DNA of 64,000 nt from Stichopus chloronotus (GCA_021234535.1 CM037836.1:17405111-17469110); one strand, 5' to 3'; positions 1-13,975 are shown, counted from the first letter of the stretch. Made by a program: numbers and translations. The notes: a model not told the origin generated them from the letters alone.

Positions 1-85
1 CCACAACAATTTCATGCACTATCAAACCATTGAAGTTAATTCTTCCAAGGATTACAAAATGTCAGTCTGAGTACAAATTACTTAC

Positions 86-137
86 CTCTATGCATAATTT
101 GATGTTTGTCTCTCAAATAACTGAGACCTTTCAAAAC
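86..137 (-). CDS. MAP2K1: MEK1/2 kinase, coding exon 5 (catalytic-loop lead-in)
   Basis: This is the last exon of the MEK gene inside the window. On the minus strand a CAG acceptor (138-140) opens a 52-nt exon that reads VLKGLSYLRDKHQIMHR plus one base, and a GTAAG donor (81-85) closes it. Vertebrate MAP2K1 exon 5 is also 52 nt and encodes VIKGLTYLREKHKIMHR; the sequence is the alpha-E helix and the HR of the HRD catalytic motif. The split codon (phase 1) would complete the catalytic Asp in the next exon, which lies beyond the left edge. The rest of the kinase domain (DFG, activation loop, proline-rich insert, C-terminus) is therefore absent from this window. Identity as a MEK is certain at family level; MEK1 versus MEK2 cannot be separated and may not apply in an invertebrate. 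Confidence 0.95.
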
Positions 138-710
138 CTGTCAAAGGAAAATGAAAAAAAAATACTTTTGAAGCCACGATAAAAGATTCCCTGCTATTAA
201 AAAACACGCCCAAAAAAAGCAATACACGTTACATCTTCTTGTTTCTGTTTACTGTTACTGATAATTATCTGATAAAATTAGGTGCTGAATGCACAGTGCA
301 TATTACACTGTAACTTTATAGCATCACAGTGTAATATTTACAACTAGTGTCTCAGTAGCAAAGACATGGCAAGCAGTTGCAGAGGACATTTTTGTTAAAT
401 TTCAATGATCTTTATGTTGTGCAGAAAACATACTTATAGTGCCTTTCGATGTAAACACATACGTAAATCATGTCACTTATTAGGGAAACGGCATTCTAAA
501 TGGAGTCACAGACATCTGTGGACGTCTGAGAATACTGAATCACTACAAAACTACATCACTGACTAATTGATCAAGTCAGTAACTAGAAAGCCAAAAGGCT
601 TTGTGATTCCTTGCCATATGGTTACATTATAACAAACATGAATTACCCACATGACAAGTATGAGATCAACGACAGTTATTGTACTTGAAACACCACATTA
701 ATGAGCCTTT

Positions 711-2307
711 TACCCCAAATGACCTATTTTTGGTGACCTCAAATGACATTTAACTTCCACCAAAAGCAATAGGGATCACCTACCCAGTATGGCCAACCCA
801 CATATCAAGTATGACATCAGTCATCATCACCCTCCTGGAGATAATGTGTTTGCAAGGTTTTCAGTTTGACCTCAGATGACCTCAAATGACCTTTGACCTC
901 CACCAAAACAATAGGGATCATCTACTTAATATGACCAACCCATACACCAAGTATGACATCAGTCACATTTACCGTTCTTGAGACATCGTGTTTATGATGT
1001 TTCATATTTTGACCTCTGGTGACCTCAAATGACCTCTGACCTCAACCAAGAACAATATGGATCATCTACTCAATATGACCAATCCACATACCAAGTATCA
1101 CATCAGTCACAGTTACACTTCTGAAGATACTGTGTTTACAAGGTTTTCACAGTTTGATCTCTAATGACCTCAAATGACCTTTGACCTCAACCAAAAACAA
1201 TAGAGATCATCTACTCAATATGACCAACCAACACAATAAGTATGACATCAGTCACAGGTACCGTTCTTGAGATATTGTGTTTACAAGGTTTTCACATTTT
1301 GACCTCTGGTGACCTCAAATGACCTTTGACCTCAACTAAAAACAATAGGAATCATCTACTCAATGTGACCAACCCACACACCAAGTAAGAGATCAGTCTC
1401 AGTTACCCTTCTTAAGATAACGTGTTTACAAGGTTTTCACAGTTTGACCTCTGGTGACCTCAATGACCTTTGACCTCAACCAAGAACAATAGGGATCATC
1501 TACTCAATGTGACCAATCCACACACTAAGTAGGAGATCAGTCACAGTTACCCTTCTTGAGATATCACGTTTACAAGGTTTTCACAGTTTGATCTCTGGTG
1601 ACCTCAAATGACCTATGACCTCGACCAAAAACAATAGGGATCATCTACTTAATATGAACAACCCATACACCATGTATGACATCAGTCACAGCTACTGTTC
1701 TTGAGATATTGTGTTTACAAGGTTTTCGGAATTTGACCTCTGGTGACCTGAAATGACCTCTGACCTCAACCAAGAACAATAGGGATCATCTACTCCGTGT
1801 GAACAACCAACAAGCTAAGTATCACATCAGTCACAGTTACCCTTCTGGAGATATCGTGTTTACAAGGTTTTCACAGTTTGATCTCTGGTGACCTCAAATG
1901 ACCTTCGACCTCCACCAAAAACAATAGGGGTCATCCACTCAATATGATCAACCCATACACAAAATGTGACATCAGTTACAGTTACCATTCTTGAGATATC
2001 ATGTTTACAAGGTTTTCACATTTTGACCTCTGGTGACCTCAAATGACCTTTGACCTCAACCAAAACCAATAGGAATCATCTACTCAGTGAGACCAACTTA
2101 CACACTAAGTATGACATCAGTCACAGTTACCGTTCTTGAGATATCATGTTTACAAGGTTTTCACAGTTTGACCTCTGGTGACCTCAAATGACCTTTGACC
2201 CCCACCAAAAACAATAGGGATCATCTACTAAGTATAACCAACCCACCCACCAAGTATGACATCAGTCATGGTTACACTTCTTGAGATATCGTGTTTACAA
2301 GCAAGGT
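711..2307. repeat. 145-bp tandem satellite of TGACCT half-sites
   Basis: About 11 head-to-tail units. The landmark GACCTCTGGTGACCTCAAA, or close variants, begins at 1011, 1156, 1301, 1445, 1590, 1735, 1880, 2025 and 2170, giving a period of 144-145 bp. Each unit has a TGACCT-rich block, then CAACCAAAAACAATAGGGAT, ACCAACCCACAC, GTATGACATCAGTCACAGTT and TTGAGATATCGTGTTTACAA. Units differ by scattered substitutions, so the array is not very young. The left end fades at about 711; the right end runs into a CA-rich simple repeat. Related copies lie at about 21.2-21.85 kb, 28.93-29.0 kb and, inverted, 61.0-61.5 kb. Confidence 0.95.
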
Positions 2308-2347
2308 ATCACATACACACGCACACACCCACACACACACACACACG
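2308..2347. repeat. CA-rich microsatellite at satellite end
   Basis: ACATACACACGCACACACCC followed by a pure CA run. It directly abuts the last satellite unit. The same junction (ACAAG, a short GGTATCA-like linker, then CA-rich DNA) recurs at about 21.85 kb and, inverted, at about 61.0 kb. Confidence 0.9.
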
Positions 2348-4330
2348 ACATCACCATCGCATAGATTCCTTCTGCCCTCGGCAAGGAATCAAAAATAATA
2401 ACGAAATAAGACTTATAATGTGCCCAAGTCACCAAAGCGCCTCGTGGCACTTTACGAAAACAAGAAGAATAGAAAAAGCAAAAGAAAGAAGCAAGGAACG
2501 TGCACAACTAAGAATTTGAGCTAAGTTTCAGTACGCATATGAGGTACGTTTTCAATCTTTTCATCCAAATGAATTCAAAAGAATGTCTGCCTTCAACTAG
2601 CAACACAAATTTGGGTACCACTGCACCGGTATTAAAACACGACCTAGTTTGACAACCATGGTGAAACAGCAGGTATGTACTGTATGCTTGACATTCTTTG
2701 ACACCATCGTGTGCCAGTCACCACCTGCAGTGGATGCACGGGCTCAATGCACAGAGCAGAGGATCTTATTCCAAACACGAATCGATCGTCGAGACCGTCG
2801 CCCGCTATATCAATCGCTTCAAACATTCATGCACTTCAAGTCGGTACAGTACCTGTCTTGCAACTTACACTGTTGACAAACAACTCCAGTCGAAACTGAT
2901 GGTAATTATTGTATTGGTCTCTAATAATTTGCAAAAGAAGGATGGATCTGCCTCAGTGCTCTTGAAGGACAAAAGTGTGTAGCTACAGAGCCGTATGGCA
3001 TGTATACAATATCAACCATTCAAGCACACATACATGTGTAATGTCACAGAGTGAAGTTACGGTAGGTACACAACTTAAATTGCACTCCAATCTTTCTGAA
3101 ACTACGTTAAAACGTACTTCACACTGATGAGAAAACCATGAGAAAATGCGTTAGCAGTGAACACTGTTAACATATTTTGGATTGATAAACTAAGCCAATG
3201 CATTATTAAACAGACAATTTTCTTGAGATTCCCGAGACTCAATTGTGTGGGGTATTCACAAATGCTTTCAATAATACATTGTTTCCCCACAAATCACCAG
3301 TGTGGGTATTCAAGCGTGAAAAAGAATACTCAAGACCTTTATGGCTTCTGGCACCTTTGCAAGAGGACGGTAAAGACACGTTGCTGCAACCAAAGCAGAA
3401 GGCAAAGGACGGCGGGCTAGACCTTAGAGGGCGCCCCGTGCTAGAATTAATTTCGAGGACATTTAGAGCAAGGCTAAATGTATGCATTAGTGAAGCAAAG
3501 GGGAAAGTATATGTCTACATTGTGAATTAACTTAGAGCCATGAAACCTTAATTAAAGTTCTTGCTTCATGCCTTCTTTCTGCTGAGATAAGTCTCATTAA
3601 ACTTTAGTGAAAGTAAAGGGTAAGCATACGTCTGTCATGTGAATCTTGCTTACCCCCAAAACCAGTAACTACTCCTTGCATGGCAGATGGGAGTGCAGTT
3701 GCTGTGTTGCAACAGGTCAGTGAAGAGTGAATTTAATACCATTCTTATTTCTGAAATTTTCAAACATACCTGGTGACTCAAACCAGAAGCAGATAAACTC
3801 TTCGGGTGCTTTCACACCGTGAGCAAAGCAAGGCAACAGGCCTCGAGTATTTTTAAATACCTTGTTGAAAACTATTGCCATACTCTCACTGCTTTCACAT
3901 AGCGAGAGAGCAAAGCATCTTGAATGGTTTGCTAGGGTACAACTCAGTTGGCCCAATTTAATTTGCTCAAAACACTCTGCAGACAGGATTCACAAAACAC
4001 TCCCATCTTATCATCGCACTCTGAAAAAGTAAAATCAAAAAACACTATTTGTTCACTTGTAGTTGAAGGTAAAGCAAAACACCACCAGGCATCCAAACAC
4101 TCGTGCATTGGACGCTTGAAATGTCTATTCAAACATTTTTGGTGTAATCAACTCCCTTTAATCCATTTCCTTCTACTTTTTCTTGATCCTTCCTTCCTGT
4201 TCCCCCATCTTCCTTCCTCCTCCCTCTTCTAACTGCATATTTAACACATCCCTTCACTGGTGATACCCAACATTTAAAAATATACCATTAAAAAAATTGA
4301 AAAAGATCTCATCGCCTTCTACCCACTCAC

Positions 4331-4414
4331 CGCTACTGTAACTTTGCCTAGGATATTTTCTGGTATTCTACCATGCTTTGCCCTCTTCTGGACGAGATCC
4401 AACGAGCCGCCGTC
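4331..4414 (-). CDS. MAP2K1: MEK1/2 kinase, coding exon 4
   Basis: The minus-strand acceptor TTTTTACTCCAG ends at 4415, and a GTGAGT donor occupies 4325-4330. The 84-nt exon reads DGGSLDLVQKRAK then HGRIPENILGKVTVA, in phase 0 on both sides. It corresponds to vertebrate MEK exon 4 ([26 protein letters not shown], 78 nt), so this copy carries two extra residues between the alpha-D segment and RIPE. This is the C-lobe start just after the hinge. It is too short to stand out as an open frame and was found by matching the MEK pattern GRIPE-x-ILGKV. Exons 3, 4 and 5 join in frame without gaps, which supports all three. Confidence 0.95.
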
Positions 4415-6361
4415 CTGGAGTAAAAAGGAAAGAAACATTTTTTTAAACTACATCCAATTTTCAGCAGCATGCTATGCTCTCCAATGCAACTTTCCCAACA
4501 AGTACAGTTCATGTAGCAAAGAGGGACATCATACACTAGAGCTTCACGGCGCGACGATTCACTTTTAAAAACAGTTGAGATACTGTTTTTTTTTTTACTG
4601 TTGTTACGTATATATATGCTTTAACGTCCAAATGTTGCACCTACGTCATCAGAGACGGGTTGAAACACCTTGTTATGACAGCGAGGGGTATTCCTACAGA
4701 TGTATGCAGGACTTCCATGGATCCTCTTTGGGAGTGTCCCATGCAATATAATCTGGGTTTGATACATTTAACAGAGCTTCTCTTCACATATAGGCTATGC
4801 ATTACCATACATGTCCGTACATACAATGTCAAATGCTTAACCTTCTTCTTAGTTACTGTAGGTAGTAATTGGTACCTACAGTAGTTGTATGGAACAAAGG
4901 AGAGAAAACCAAGTAAATTATCACGTACTGTGCATATTTGTGGGATGAGATAAACTTAACACACTGCAGTCAGGGACTACTGAAGGTCAAAAGATGTATG
5001 GCTAACCAGTGAATCATGAACATTAGTGAAATCGAGTACATGCAAGTATGTCCATGTCCCATACTCAAATGAGGCTTTATTCATGAGTAAAAGTCAGTTA
5101 CTCCAAATTACATCACTCCTGTAGCATACCACTGAAGTTTGAACTATTAAACTCGTGTTTGTGCTCGAACTCACTGGATACGGGATTTTTACACCCACTA
5201 CGAATTACTGAACCACTTACGCTAAAATGTCATTTACGATATTTGTACAGGGGAATAAATTAACCAAAACTTGAAGACACTTTGGTAGATGGACACAGGC
5301 AAACATTGAGATGCCTTCAATAAATAATTACTTCAGTTTGAAACAGTTTGCACAACTGGTTATTGAACACGTTCAACCCCAAAGTGATGCAATAAAGTAT
5401 GTTTGCTTTGTCAATTTCGGTTTGAGAAATTTTGGGAGCTCTTTCAAAGTTTGCAAAGAGGAAACACAGTGAAATCTCTCATTATTTCTGCTTTTCATGG
5501 TTCATTAAAGACTGTTGGCACTGTTGTCCCTGGGCATACTAGAAGGCCAGAAACAGCCATGCAGTAAACTGCTGTGTGTAATACATACTGTGCTACACAA
5601 TACAATTTAGAGCAAACTAATGAAAGTCAATAACCTGTATTAGTACATATTATACAGTATTTGATACTTTTTAGAAAAGGGATTTCATTTTGCACTTGAG
5701 GGCAAAAGGTTTCATTGTGGAACTTCAACAAGTTCACTGCAAATTTACTTTGAACTTTTCACAAATCTCGCTGCAACACCCTATGAAGAATGAAACACAA
5801 TGTGGGCCATTGCAAAAGTCGACAAAAAAAAAAAAGTTAACCACACAGCACTAACTGGCACGGCACAGAGAGGACTGTGACAGGTACAGCATAGAGGAAT
5901 ACAAAATCTTTGCATTTCCATCCATTTGCACCAACAGTGATTTTTTTCATGGGTAACAACACACGTAACCCAAGAACGCACCTCGCAGTCACTACTACCC
6001 GGTTCCAAAATTGCCCCCCCCCCCTTCCCAGTTCCTTCATGATGTGAAAAAGAACGATTTTTTAGGTCAATATAGCATGTATCAAATGTTACTTTAATGA
6101 AGATCATTCAGCAAAATGATCCAATGAGAAGGTTAAAGTGTGCTCAGTGGTGGAACTAGCAGTTTTGGTCAGAGGGAGTGAAAATTTTCAGGGATGCTGT
6201 TCAAAAGCAATGCTTATACCCAATGCTCTTCAACCTACACATAAGCAGATGAGCAGAACAAAAAAAATTTAGGGGGGTGGGATGTGGGTGAGTTCCAGCA
6301 GGACTATCTTAGCGGATCGCCTCCTTTGGTTGATACGGAATGCACAAGACAATTTGACTTT

Positions 6362-6440
6362 TCAAAACTCCCTATATGACCAGAAACGGCGCTTCCCCGG
6401 TATCAAACTCCCCATATGGCCAGAAACAGCACTTCCCGAG
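6362..6440. repeat. imperfect 40-bp tandem duplication
   Basis: TCAAAACTCCCTATATGACC then AGAAACGGCGCTTCCCCGGT is followed immediately by a second copy, TCAAACTCCCCATATGGCC then AGAAACAGCACTTCCC. The two copies differ by a few substitutions and one indel. Probably a local duplication within an old mobile element. Confidence 0.8.
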
Positions 6441-9400
6441 TGTTTTAAGCTGCATCTGCCCAATCTTGACACGTGGACCTTATGTCTGCAATTTCTCAGT
6501 GAGAACAAAAACAATTCTATGAAAATTGTGATACATGGGTTAAGATGATACAAGAATAATAAATTATGCATCCCTTTTCCCTTATTCTTAGAGCACTTGG
6601 CAGATATGGGGAGGGGGTAAAACACATGTTTAGTCTCCAACTATTTCATCGGTGCAGTGGAGTCACAGGGGTTATCTGCAGGGTATCTCTTGACATACAC
6701 CCCACTGATATCCTGTAGCTACATATTTTATTCCAGCCAGGCCTGGGACGTGAATGAGAAGGCATCAACAAGTGTGATACCAAGTGCAGTATACTGCATA
6801 TCTCTATTGCAGTGGCACTCCCAGAATTTTGGACTGGGGTGGACTGAGAATTGTTGGAAGCCTTAAAGGCAGGGCCACTATCCATTAGAAGGGAACCTAC
6901 CAGACAAATTCACATGTGGGTGTACTCAAGCTGGCATTTTTTAAATTCTTTTTCAATGTTTCTCATTCTTTTGTCCTTCTATCTTTTTCTTTTTTCTCAC
7001 GAAAAACTGAAACGGGTGCCACTAATCCATTTGAGTCAGACAAGGGGGGCAACTGTTCCCCCCAAACCCCAACTGTATTGTAGCTCCGCAACTGACTGCA
7101 CTGGTATTACACTATGATTATGAGTTAGTGTACTGTTGGTAACTCAATTTGGTGTTGATGATACAGTGGTTTCCCATGTTCATCCGATGCCTGACTAGTA
7201 ACAATCAGAAACACCCCAGTTCTGATTGCAGGAACTGATGAAAAATTTAATCAACAGCCACCCATAAACCTGCATGTCACAAACTAGAAGTAATTCTTCC
7301 TCCTTTGTACCAGATGGCAAACTGCTACGACTGATGAGTTCAATTAGGTGGCAGTTTCATATCACTAGTTTAAATGTCCTGAAACCAACTCGGACTGAGT
7401 CTAGTTGCTTCATCTCTTGTAGTCCATACTTCTCTGTTGAAAAGAGCAATCAACTTATTTCAATTCTTGTCTGAAACCCAACCGTTGCTCCCTGGCTTAC
7501 TCATTAGCAAGTTCAGATACAGATAAAACTCGTCCTCACGTGTTCCCAGATGCAGTCATTTACTAAAAAAATATGCAATTTTCCAGGAGTGACAACAGTT
7601 GGTGTGAACTTCACCACTTCAGTTATGTCGAGTATAAAACTTATACTGTACTGACAATGACAAGGCATGGTAGAGTGTACAGCACCCTCAAACTAAGAAG
7701 ACAACACCATAATTATTGCTAATTAACTTAACAAGGTACTTTATTCTGTTCCAAACATGTCCTTTCATGTAATTGATTTATAACATAAACACAATAAAGT
7801 GAGATACTGCACACCCCACCAGCGCATTATTTACAGTGTGGCAAAGCCTCGCAGTGACAACGACTGACTACAACTGGGCCCTGTGTTCCCAGGCCAGCAC
7901 AAAGAGAATCCAGGGTAATACATTTGAAACCTACATCCAGGTACCTCAAGTGTAAGAATATTACTTAGGTTGCATGACACACTAGACTAGGATGAAGTCC
8001 TGCAACACAGTCTGTTGTGCTTCCTTAAACTGCAATATCCCTACAGTGAAACAAACTGCACTTTGGAGACCAGGTATGTTTAGACATGAGTGCTACACTG
8101 GGAGGCATAAAGTTTTAATATGCAAATTTCGTGGGGGCCTGCTGTACATTTACAATGCATTTATATATTCAACATGGGGTGAATCCATAATTACTTCTGA
8201 AATTTATGGGCCTGTGCAAAACTTAATCAGAAAAGCAATGAACAGGATTCAACCTGAGAGTGTAGTACAACCCACATACAGTGTGACCTATGCTCAGACA
8301 CTGGGAGAAGTCCATTGAAATACAGTGTGTCAGGATGCTGGGATATACAGTATGTACTTCTACAACATGACAGAGGGAGTATGATTTGAGAGTGAATACC
8401 TCACTCAAAGTAAGGATAATGGCATGGAAGGACGATGGGCAGATTAACAATGGTGGGATGGGGTGAGGCGGTGTGAAAAGGTAAGGAAGGTAAAGGGGAT
8501 GGATCGCTGGTCCAGATCGTTAAAGGTCAGCCACAATGCCAGGCAGGAGAGATTCGCAACATGACTCAAACTGATTCACATGCAGTGGGCCTATGAACGA
8601 TTAATACCAGCCAGGTTTGCTTTGTTTGATGGAGATTCTTATCATTTCCACCTCTTAGATTCCCAATGCCACTCTGAAAACATTGACATTCTTGTTCAAT
8701 TATAAATCCTTGTCTTCTGAAAAATGATTTTTGTATCCCCAAAACTCACTGGCATGGGTATTCACGAGTGACTTTACTGTACTTACCACCTTGCTTACAG
8801 TAATGCATAGTTCAACCATGCAAGGGGTAAGTATGTCTCTTCAATGTATGTGTAAATTATTTTCTTCAAAGAAACACAGTTTATATATCTTAGGAATTGC
8901 ACAAATACAAGTTAAAAGATGACCAAGCAAAATGCAGTAAAATCTAACACAGTCTTACACTAATGGCATGGATCTCGTTTACTATGCTAGCTACTGTATG
9001 GTACCTGGCACCGTTCATGTATCCGTAATGTATGACGGTGACAGTTCTAATGAGGCCAGACGAGGGGGATTTTCCTGCAGCAGAAACACAAGCTTGGGCA
9101 ACTTACAAGCACATCTCAGGTAATGTTTGCAAGCAGTTTATGTATCTAGATGATAGCAACTTCTAAATGTGCCACAGTATAGAACAATGTTCAGTCAATG
9201 TGAGGTCCTGTGTCCCAGAGTCATAGCACTCTTCTGTCACAGCCTTCTGTCACGGCAATGACTATCAAAGTCTCAAATTTCATCTGAATTTGAATATTAT
9301 AGGTAAAGGTTATGACATGTCACTGCAAGTCTGGAATCTTGAAGTTGATATTTTCCAAAACTACTGGGTCTTTTTGAAATTTACATCACAGTTTCTCACA

Positions 9401-10643
9401 CCACAGAACATGCATAATAAATTTAAGCCATAACGAGGGACAAACTCTTTCACAAGAAGTGTGTTCCTGGATGGGCAACTTTTTCCATGGTACCATTGCT
9501 ACAGATGTGCAACAGAAATTTGCCCTTTATGAGCACAAAAAAAGTTGGAGTCATACCATACTTCAATTTCATACTTTGAGATTAATTAGACCAAATTGTC
9601 AAGTATTTGCACCAACAGGTTAAAGGTGATTCAAGCAGAGTAAATGTGACAGCAGTTGTTGCCCAGAGACTGGTAAGCGAGGACTTAAATGCAACCATGT
9701 CGCTACCAGTGTTGGAAGGTACCAGAGAGAACTGGTACCGACTTAAGTAACTGGTATACCACCCAACCCTCGTCGCTACTGCACTTTCTTAATGGCAATG
9801 GCCGTCTGTGTTCCTGGCTTGGCAATGAGTTCTTGACCTGTTCATGTTGCTTATAGTGTACTTCTGGAGACTGTTACATCTACTGTAAGTCTATGACAAA
9901 TCAAGCGTAGAGCTGGTATATATGCAGCCAAATACACAGAGAAGCTACAACACAGTCAGAAGACATTAAATACTGTCACCAAAACAAAACAAAAAAAAAG
10001 AAAATGGAAGAGTGCTCACAAATGCATGACAGAGACAACTCAGGTTTGAAGAATACTGCTGAAGGAATCATTTGTGTACACATAATGGTAACAGAAGACT
10101 AAACTTCAGTACGTTCAATGCGACTGCCACAAGGTTCTGCGCTACAGCATGTACAGTACTGTCCATTATTCCCAGTCCTAGTCAATGTTACTGCATGCTA
10201 CACTGTGCCAACATACCTACTAGTCTATTAATGCAGTTCTGGTGAACATTATGAACTAAATACATGCACCCTGTAAGGTACTGTGCGTTGTTTACTATTT
10301 TCCGAGGCATACAAACATGTTCAGGTTTTAATTCCACGACTAAATAATCCACTTGGTAATCTTTCATATTTCATTACATCCTCAACATTTGGAGGAAACT
10401 AACTGCACTGTATTTAGCAACACTCTTGGCTGCATAAGCACTTGTGCAGTAGATGTAGTGGGTGCTTAACTGCACAACTCCAGCACAAAAAAAAGGGGCT
10501 TTTTCAGAAAGCATGTTGAGAGAGGTCGTTGTAATCAATTTAACCTCTCATTAAGTTTTCATCACATACAAGTATACACAGAATTTATTGATTTAAGCTA
10601 CCACATAAAACTGAACACATGATGAAGATAATAAAGGGGAAAC

Positions 10644-10663
10644 AGGAGAGAGAGAGAGAGAGA
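10644..10663. repeat. GA microsatellite
   Basis: A run of about nine GA units, starting after AAACAG. No gene context other than the MEK intron. Confidence 0.85.
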
Positions 10664-12109
10664 GGTGGCGAGAGATCTATACAAAATTTGGAAAATGAAA
10701 TTAGGCCGACTCTTTGTTGACGGCTGACAACTGTTCCATGTTCGGTCTTCTGCATGCATTTACCGTTGGCAACTTAATTAGATTGGTGTGATAAAACTGA
10801 AGCTCCTTTCTAAGATGAGCAGACACACACATGTTGTGCAGCAAATTGCACATTTCAAGTGTTAAGCACATCAACAGTTCAACAGTCACCGCTGCTTGTG
10901 TCAAGACATAGGTGTCAAACTTCGGCCCATTAACGTTCCCATGATGAAATGCATGCCATTGATGTTACCAGATATCATCACTTCCAGCTACTGCACTGCA
11001 TTGATAACAGTCACTGAGCTACATCTTCTCTCCATCTTTCAGAGGAACACATGTATACATGCACACTCTGGGCTTCGATGGGTTGCTCCACTTACAGGCC
11101 CTTGGAGTAAGAACTCCTGTGGAATTTTTAAAACTGTAAAAACTTATATTCATGAAGATTATTTCTGGGTGAGGACAGACTGATTTATAACCGTTAAAAT
11201 CTAGTGTACAGCTTTTACTGTACATTTATTGCTCCCCACTTGGGTCTTGCCTATGTGTGATGACTTTCACATTGTCGAAAGACCGATAATTCTTGCTCAA
11301 AATATAAAACTTACTGGCAGTTACGATGTCGCTAGACCCAAGAAAATGTGAGCACTGTACCTCGGACTCAGGACCATTAAGACCGTGAGTACCAGACTAC
11401 AAAACATGTAAGAGTCACTGAGGCCTATTGTATACTTGACATAAGAAATAATTTAGAGCAGGCACATGAATGGCAAAAGGACAAAAGAGTGTGACCACAT
11501 TTTGTCTCTTCTGAATTTTATGCATCTAGTTACATCACAGACAGCACCACTAGTGATGTGTCTATGCAATTATTCCTTTGTCCAAGTGCTTGTTATTCCG
11601 GTAAGTGATTATATGTGGAAGTTTTGTGAATTGTTTCTCTTTACATCTTCTGTACATGTTTAAGTGAATTGAAGGATTCATGGGATCGATGAAATTGACA
11701 GTGTCATCAAGGATAAGATCCAGGAAAATGAAATTTTGAGTTGGATGAGCTTTGATGTCTTATAATTTCTTCAATGTGTACAGTAGTCAGATTTAAACAG
11801 TTGCAACCAAAATGGAGTGGCTAAGAACAAACCTAGCAGGGTTACACAAGTGCAGTGAAACTGTGAACACAATTCTTTCACACGTTCTCTACCATTGAGG
11901 GAGGAGAGGATAAGAGTGATGAAGAGAGAGTGAGAAGCAGGACCAAGAAAAAAACGGCAGTGAAAGTGGAAGGACTCTGGCATCCTGTGCTTAAAGGTAT
12001 TGTGACATGCATCTAAAAAAGAGCTGGCTTCAGTGAAGGGTAGCAGACTGATACCCTGATTGACAATCCATTGAAATTCTGTTGATATATCGCTTTTGTC
12101 TTTTCAACA

Positions 12110-12530
12110 TGTGATGAAAATGCAAAGCAGATGACGTGGAGTGTTGCAGTCTCAGTATTTCTTTTGTTAACCCTTTATTGTCTTCTAATTACTGGGTTTC
12201 ACATTGTTAAGTGATATTCAATATTTTTAAAGAAGAAAATATATGTTTCCAAAATGAAGACCTCTGGACATATAAAATTCTAAATTGACCATGAAATAAT
12301 GTTAAGTGAGCAAAATGTAATATTAGACATACCATAGGAGTCCATCCATCTCTTGACATTAAAAATTTGCATACTTAGTCAATGTTTATTCATGACATAC
12401 GTGTGAAAGAGGAATTTGCCTGTAAAATTCTCACTATTTGATAGATTTTGATGGAATTTATGGCTACTTTCAACATTTTCAATGATTAATGCACTCAATA
12501 CTCCAAAATGTGATTTCCATATCACACAAT
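12110..12530. repeat. dispersed repeat, uninterrupted copy
   Basis: This stretch has a diverged second copy near 47.75-49.28 kb. Shared landmarks in order are GATGAxGTGGAGTGTTGCAGT, TTTCACAxTGxTAAGTGATAT, TTTTTAAAGAAGA, GCTTCCAAAAT-like, CTTGACRTxAxAAATTTRCAT, TTTATTCATGA and ACTCCAAAATGTGxTTTCCA. In the second copy a LINE fragment sits in the middle. No coding frame or terminal repeat was found, so class is unknown. Confidence 0.75.
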
Positions 12531-13975
12531 CACTAAAATTACTGCAGTGCAGGCACTTCTAATATATTACTACATGGGGTTTGAAAATGCACTTGCAGTA
12601 CTTTAAGAGTATATGAGTGCAATCAGTCGTGAAGACAGACTTAGGTAGCAAGCAGGGAAAATATGATTCTTCGAAAACCGCTTCTCTGCCAATTGCCTTA
12701 CACCACGATGTACATCTCTTCAAAGGTGCTGCCTACGAGGTGTTGCCTACAAAACTGTGAAATAGACAGGTGCGAAGATCTGCGTAGTACTGTTCTAATG
12801 CACCTGGATGACAGGTTTTCATGCACACAGAATCAAATGTCATTCAACAATCAAAAATCTCTTTGAGGTGCCTAGAAAGATTCCAGCCATATCAGACCCC
12901 ACTAGATATATGCTGTATCCTGTTGTAGGGTAAATAGCACCATAAAATAAACAACAAAAATCTTAGCTTTGAGACAGCCAACAATTCATCCCTCCCTAGG
13001 AGGTGTTCAGGATTTCCCTCAGGATTATCTAGATTGGTGAATTTCCTATCAATTCATACCACACAGAACAGTATCACTGTCTGAGAAGTGTACACAACTA
13101 CGGTACGGTGTCTAGGATGGAAACCAGTGTGCAGTTTCCTCCGTGTACACTGCATGCTGTACACATATATGGTGATCATGTAATGAAAGCCTCACCTGCC
13201 AAGTACAGTGTATGACTCACCTGTATGTGGCATGTACTCTTAAAGTTAGTGAATGTCTTGATAATTATGCAGAATGATCCTTTTTAAAGAAAAACTTATT
13301 TCAAAATGGCACATTGCATAACGGGGGAGTTTGGGGGGTCTACCCCTGGTAGATTATCACCTACAAACTCCTATGGATACAAGGTAAAGATGCTGAAAGT
13401 TGCCTCCTTTATGAACACATCATACATCATTTATTTCGTTATTGTTGTTATTCTCAGACTTTGTGGCACCTTCTACAAAATATTTGATGCAAACCTAAAT
13501 CTTTTAGACACCAAGATTGCTTCATTTAGAGGTGATCTGGCTAGGGTCTCAAATTTAATACTAATACTACTTAAGACCTAGATATATATTTTCGTTGCAA
13601 AAAAGAAGACATTGTCCCTTCAGTGGCCAGCTATCAAAAGTTTATGGAGAAGTATTTAAGGTTGTGGGAGTGCATTTTCATTTTGCAAATATGGATGATG
13701 GCAATTAGGAGAGATATTGGCTTAACTGGCTAAGGTTCTTTACTTAAATATTTTATTCTGTGGTAATTCCTCTTTCTTATGTTTAAATGAGTTTAAAGCA
13801 CAATTCGTTTAAAAACCATTAATTTGATTACCTTGTGCATTTCTCTATGGATTGCGGATAAATAAGTTCAAATGATAAAAAAAAAATCAAGCCATCCATT
13901 TGGCAAATAAATTGTAACAAGAGAAATTTTGCCAGCATTGTGGTGTTTAGGGCATACAATAAAAAGCAAGTCTTA

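Larger units (their letters stand above)
138..4330 (-). other. MEK intron 4 (satellite-bearing)
   Basis: Intron between exons 4 and 5. Apart from the 145-bp satellite and its CA-rich tail (listed separately) I see no coding exon, RNA gene or transposon terminus in 138-710 or 2350-4330. Short open frames here (for example 3157-3530) lack splice signals and family resemblance. Confidence 0.85.

Noticed and set aside
2256..2519. 87-codon frame with a His/Thr run
   Set aside because: Translation of the CA microsatellite and satellite end.
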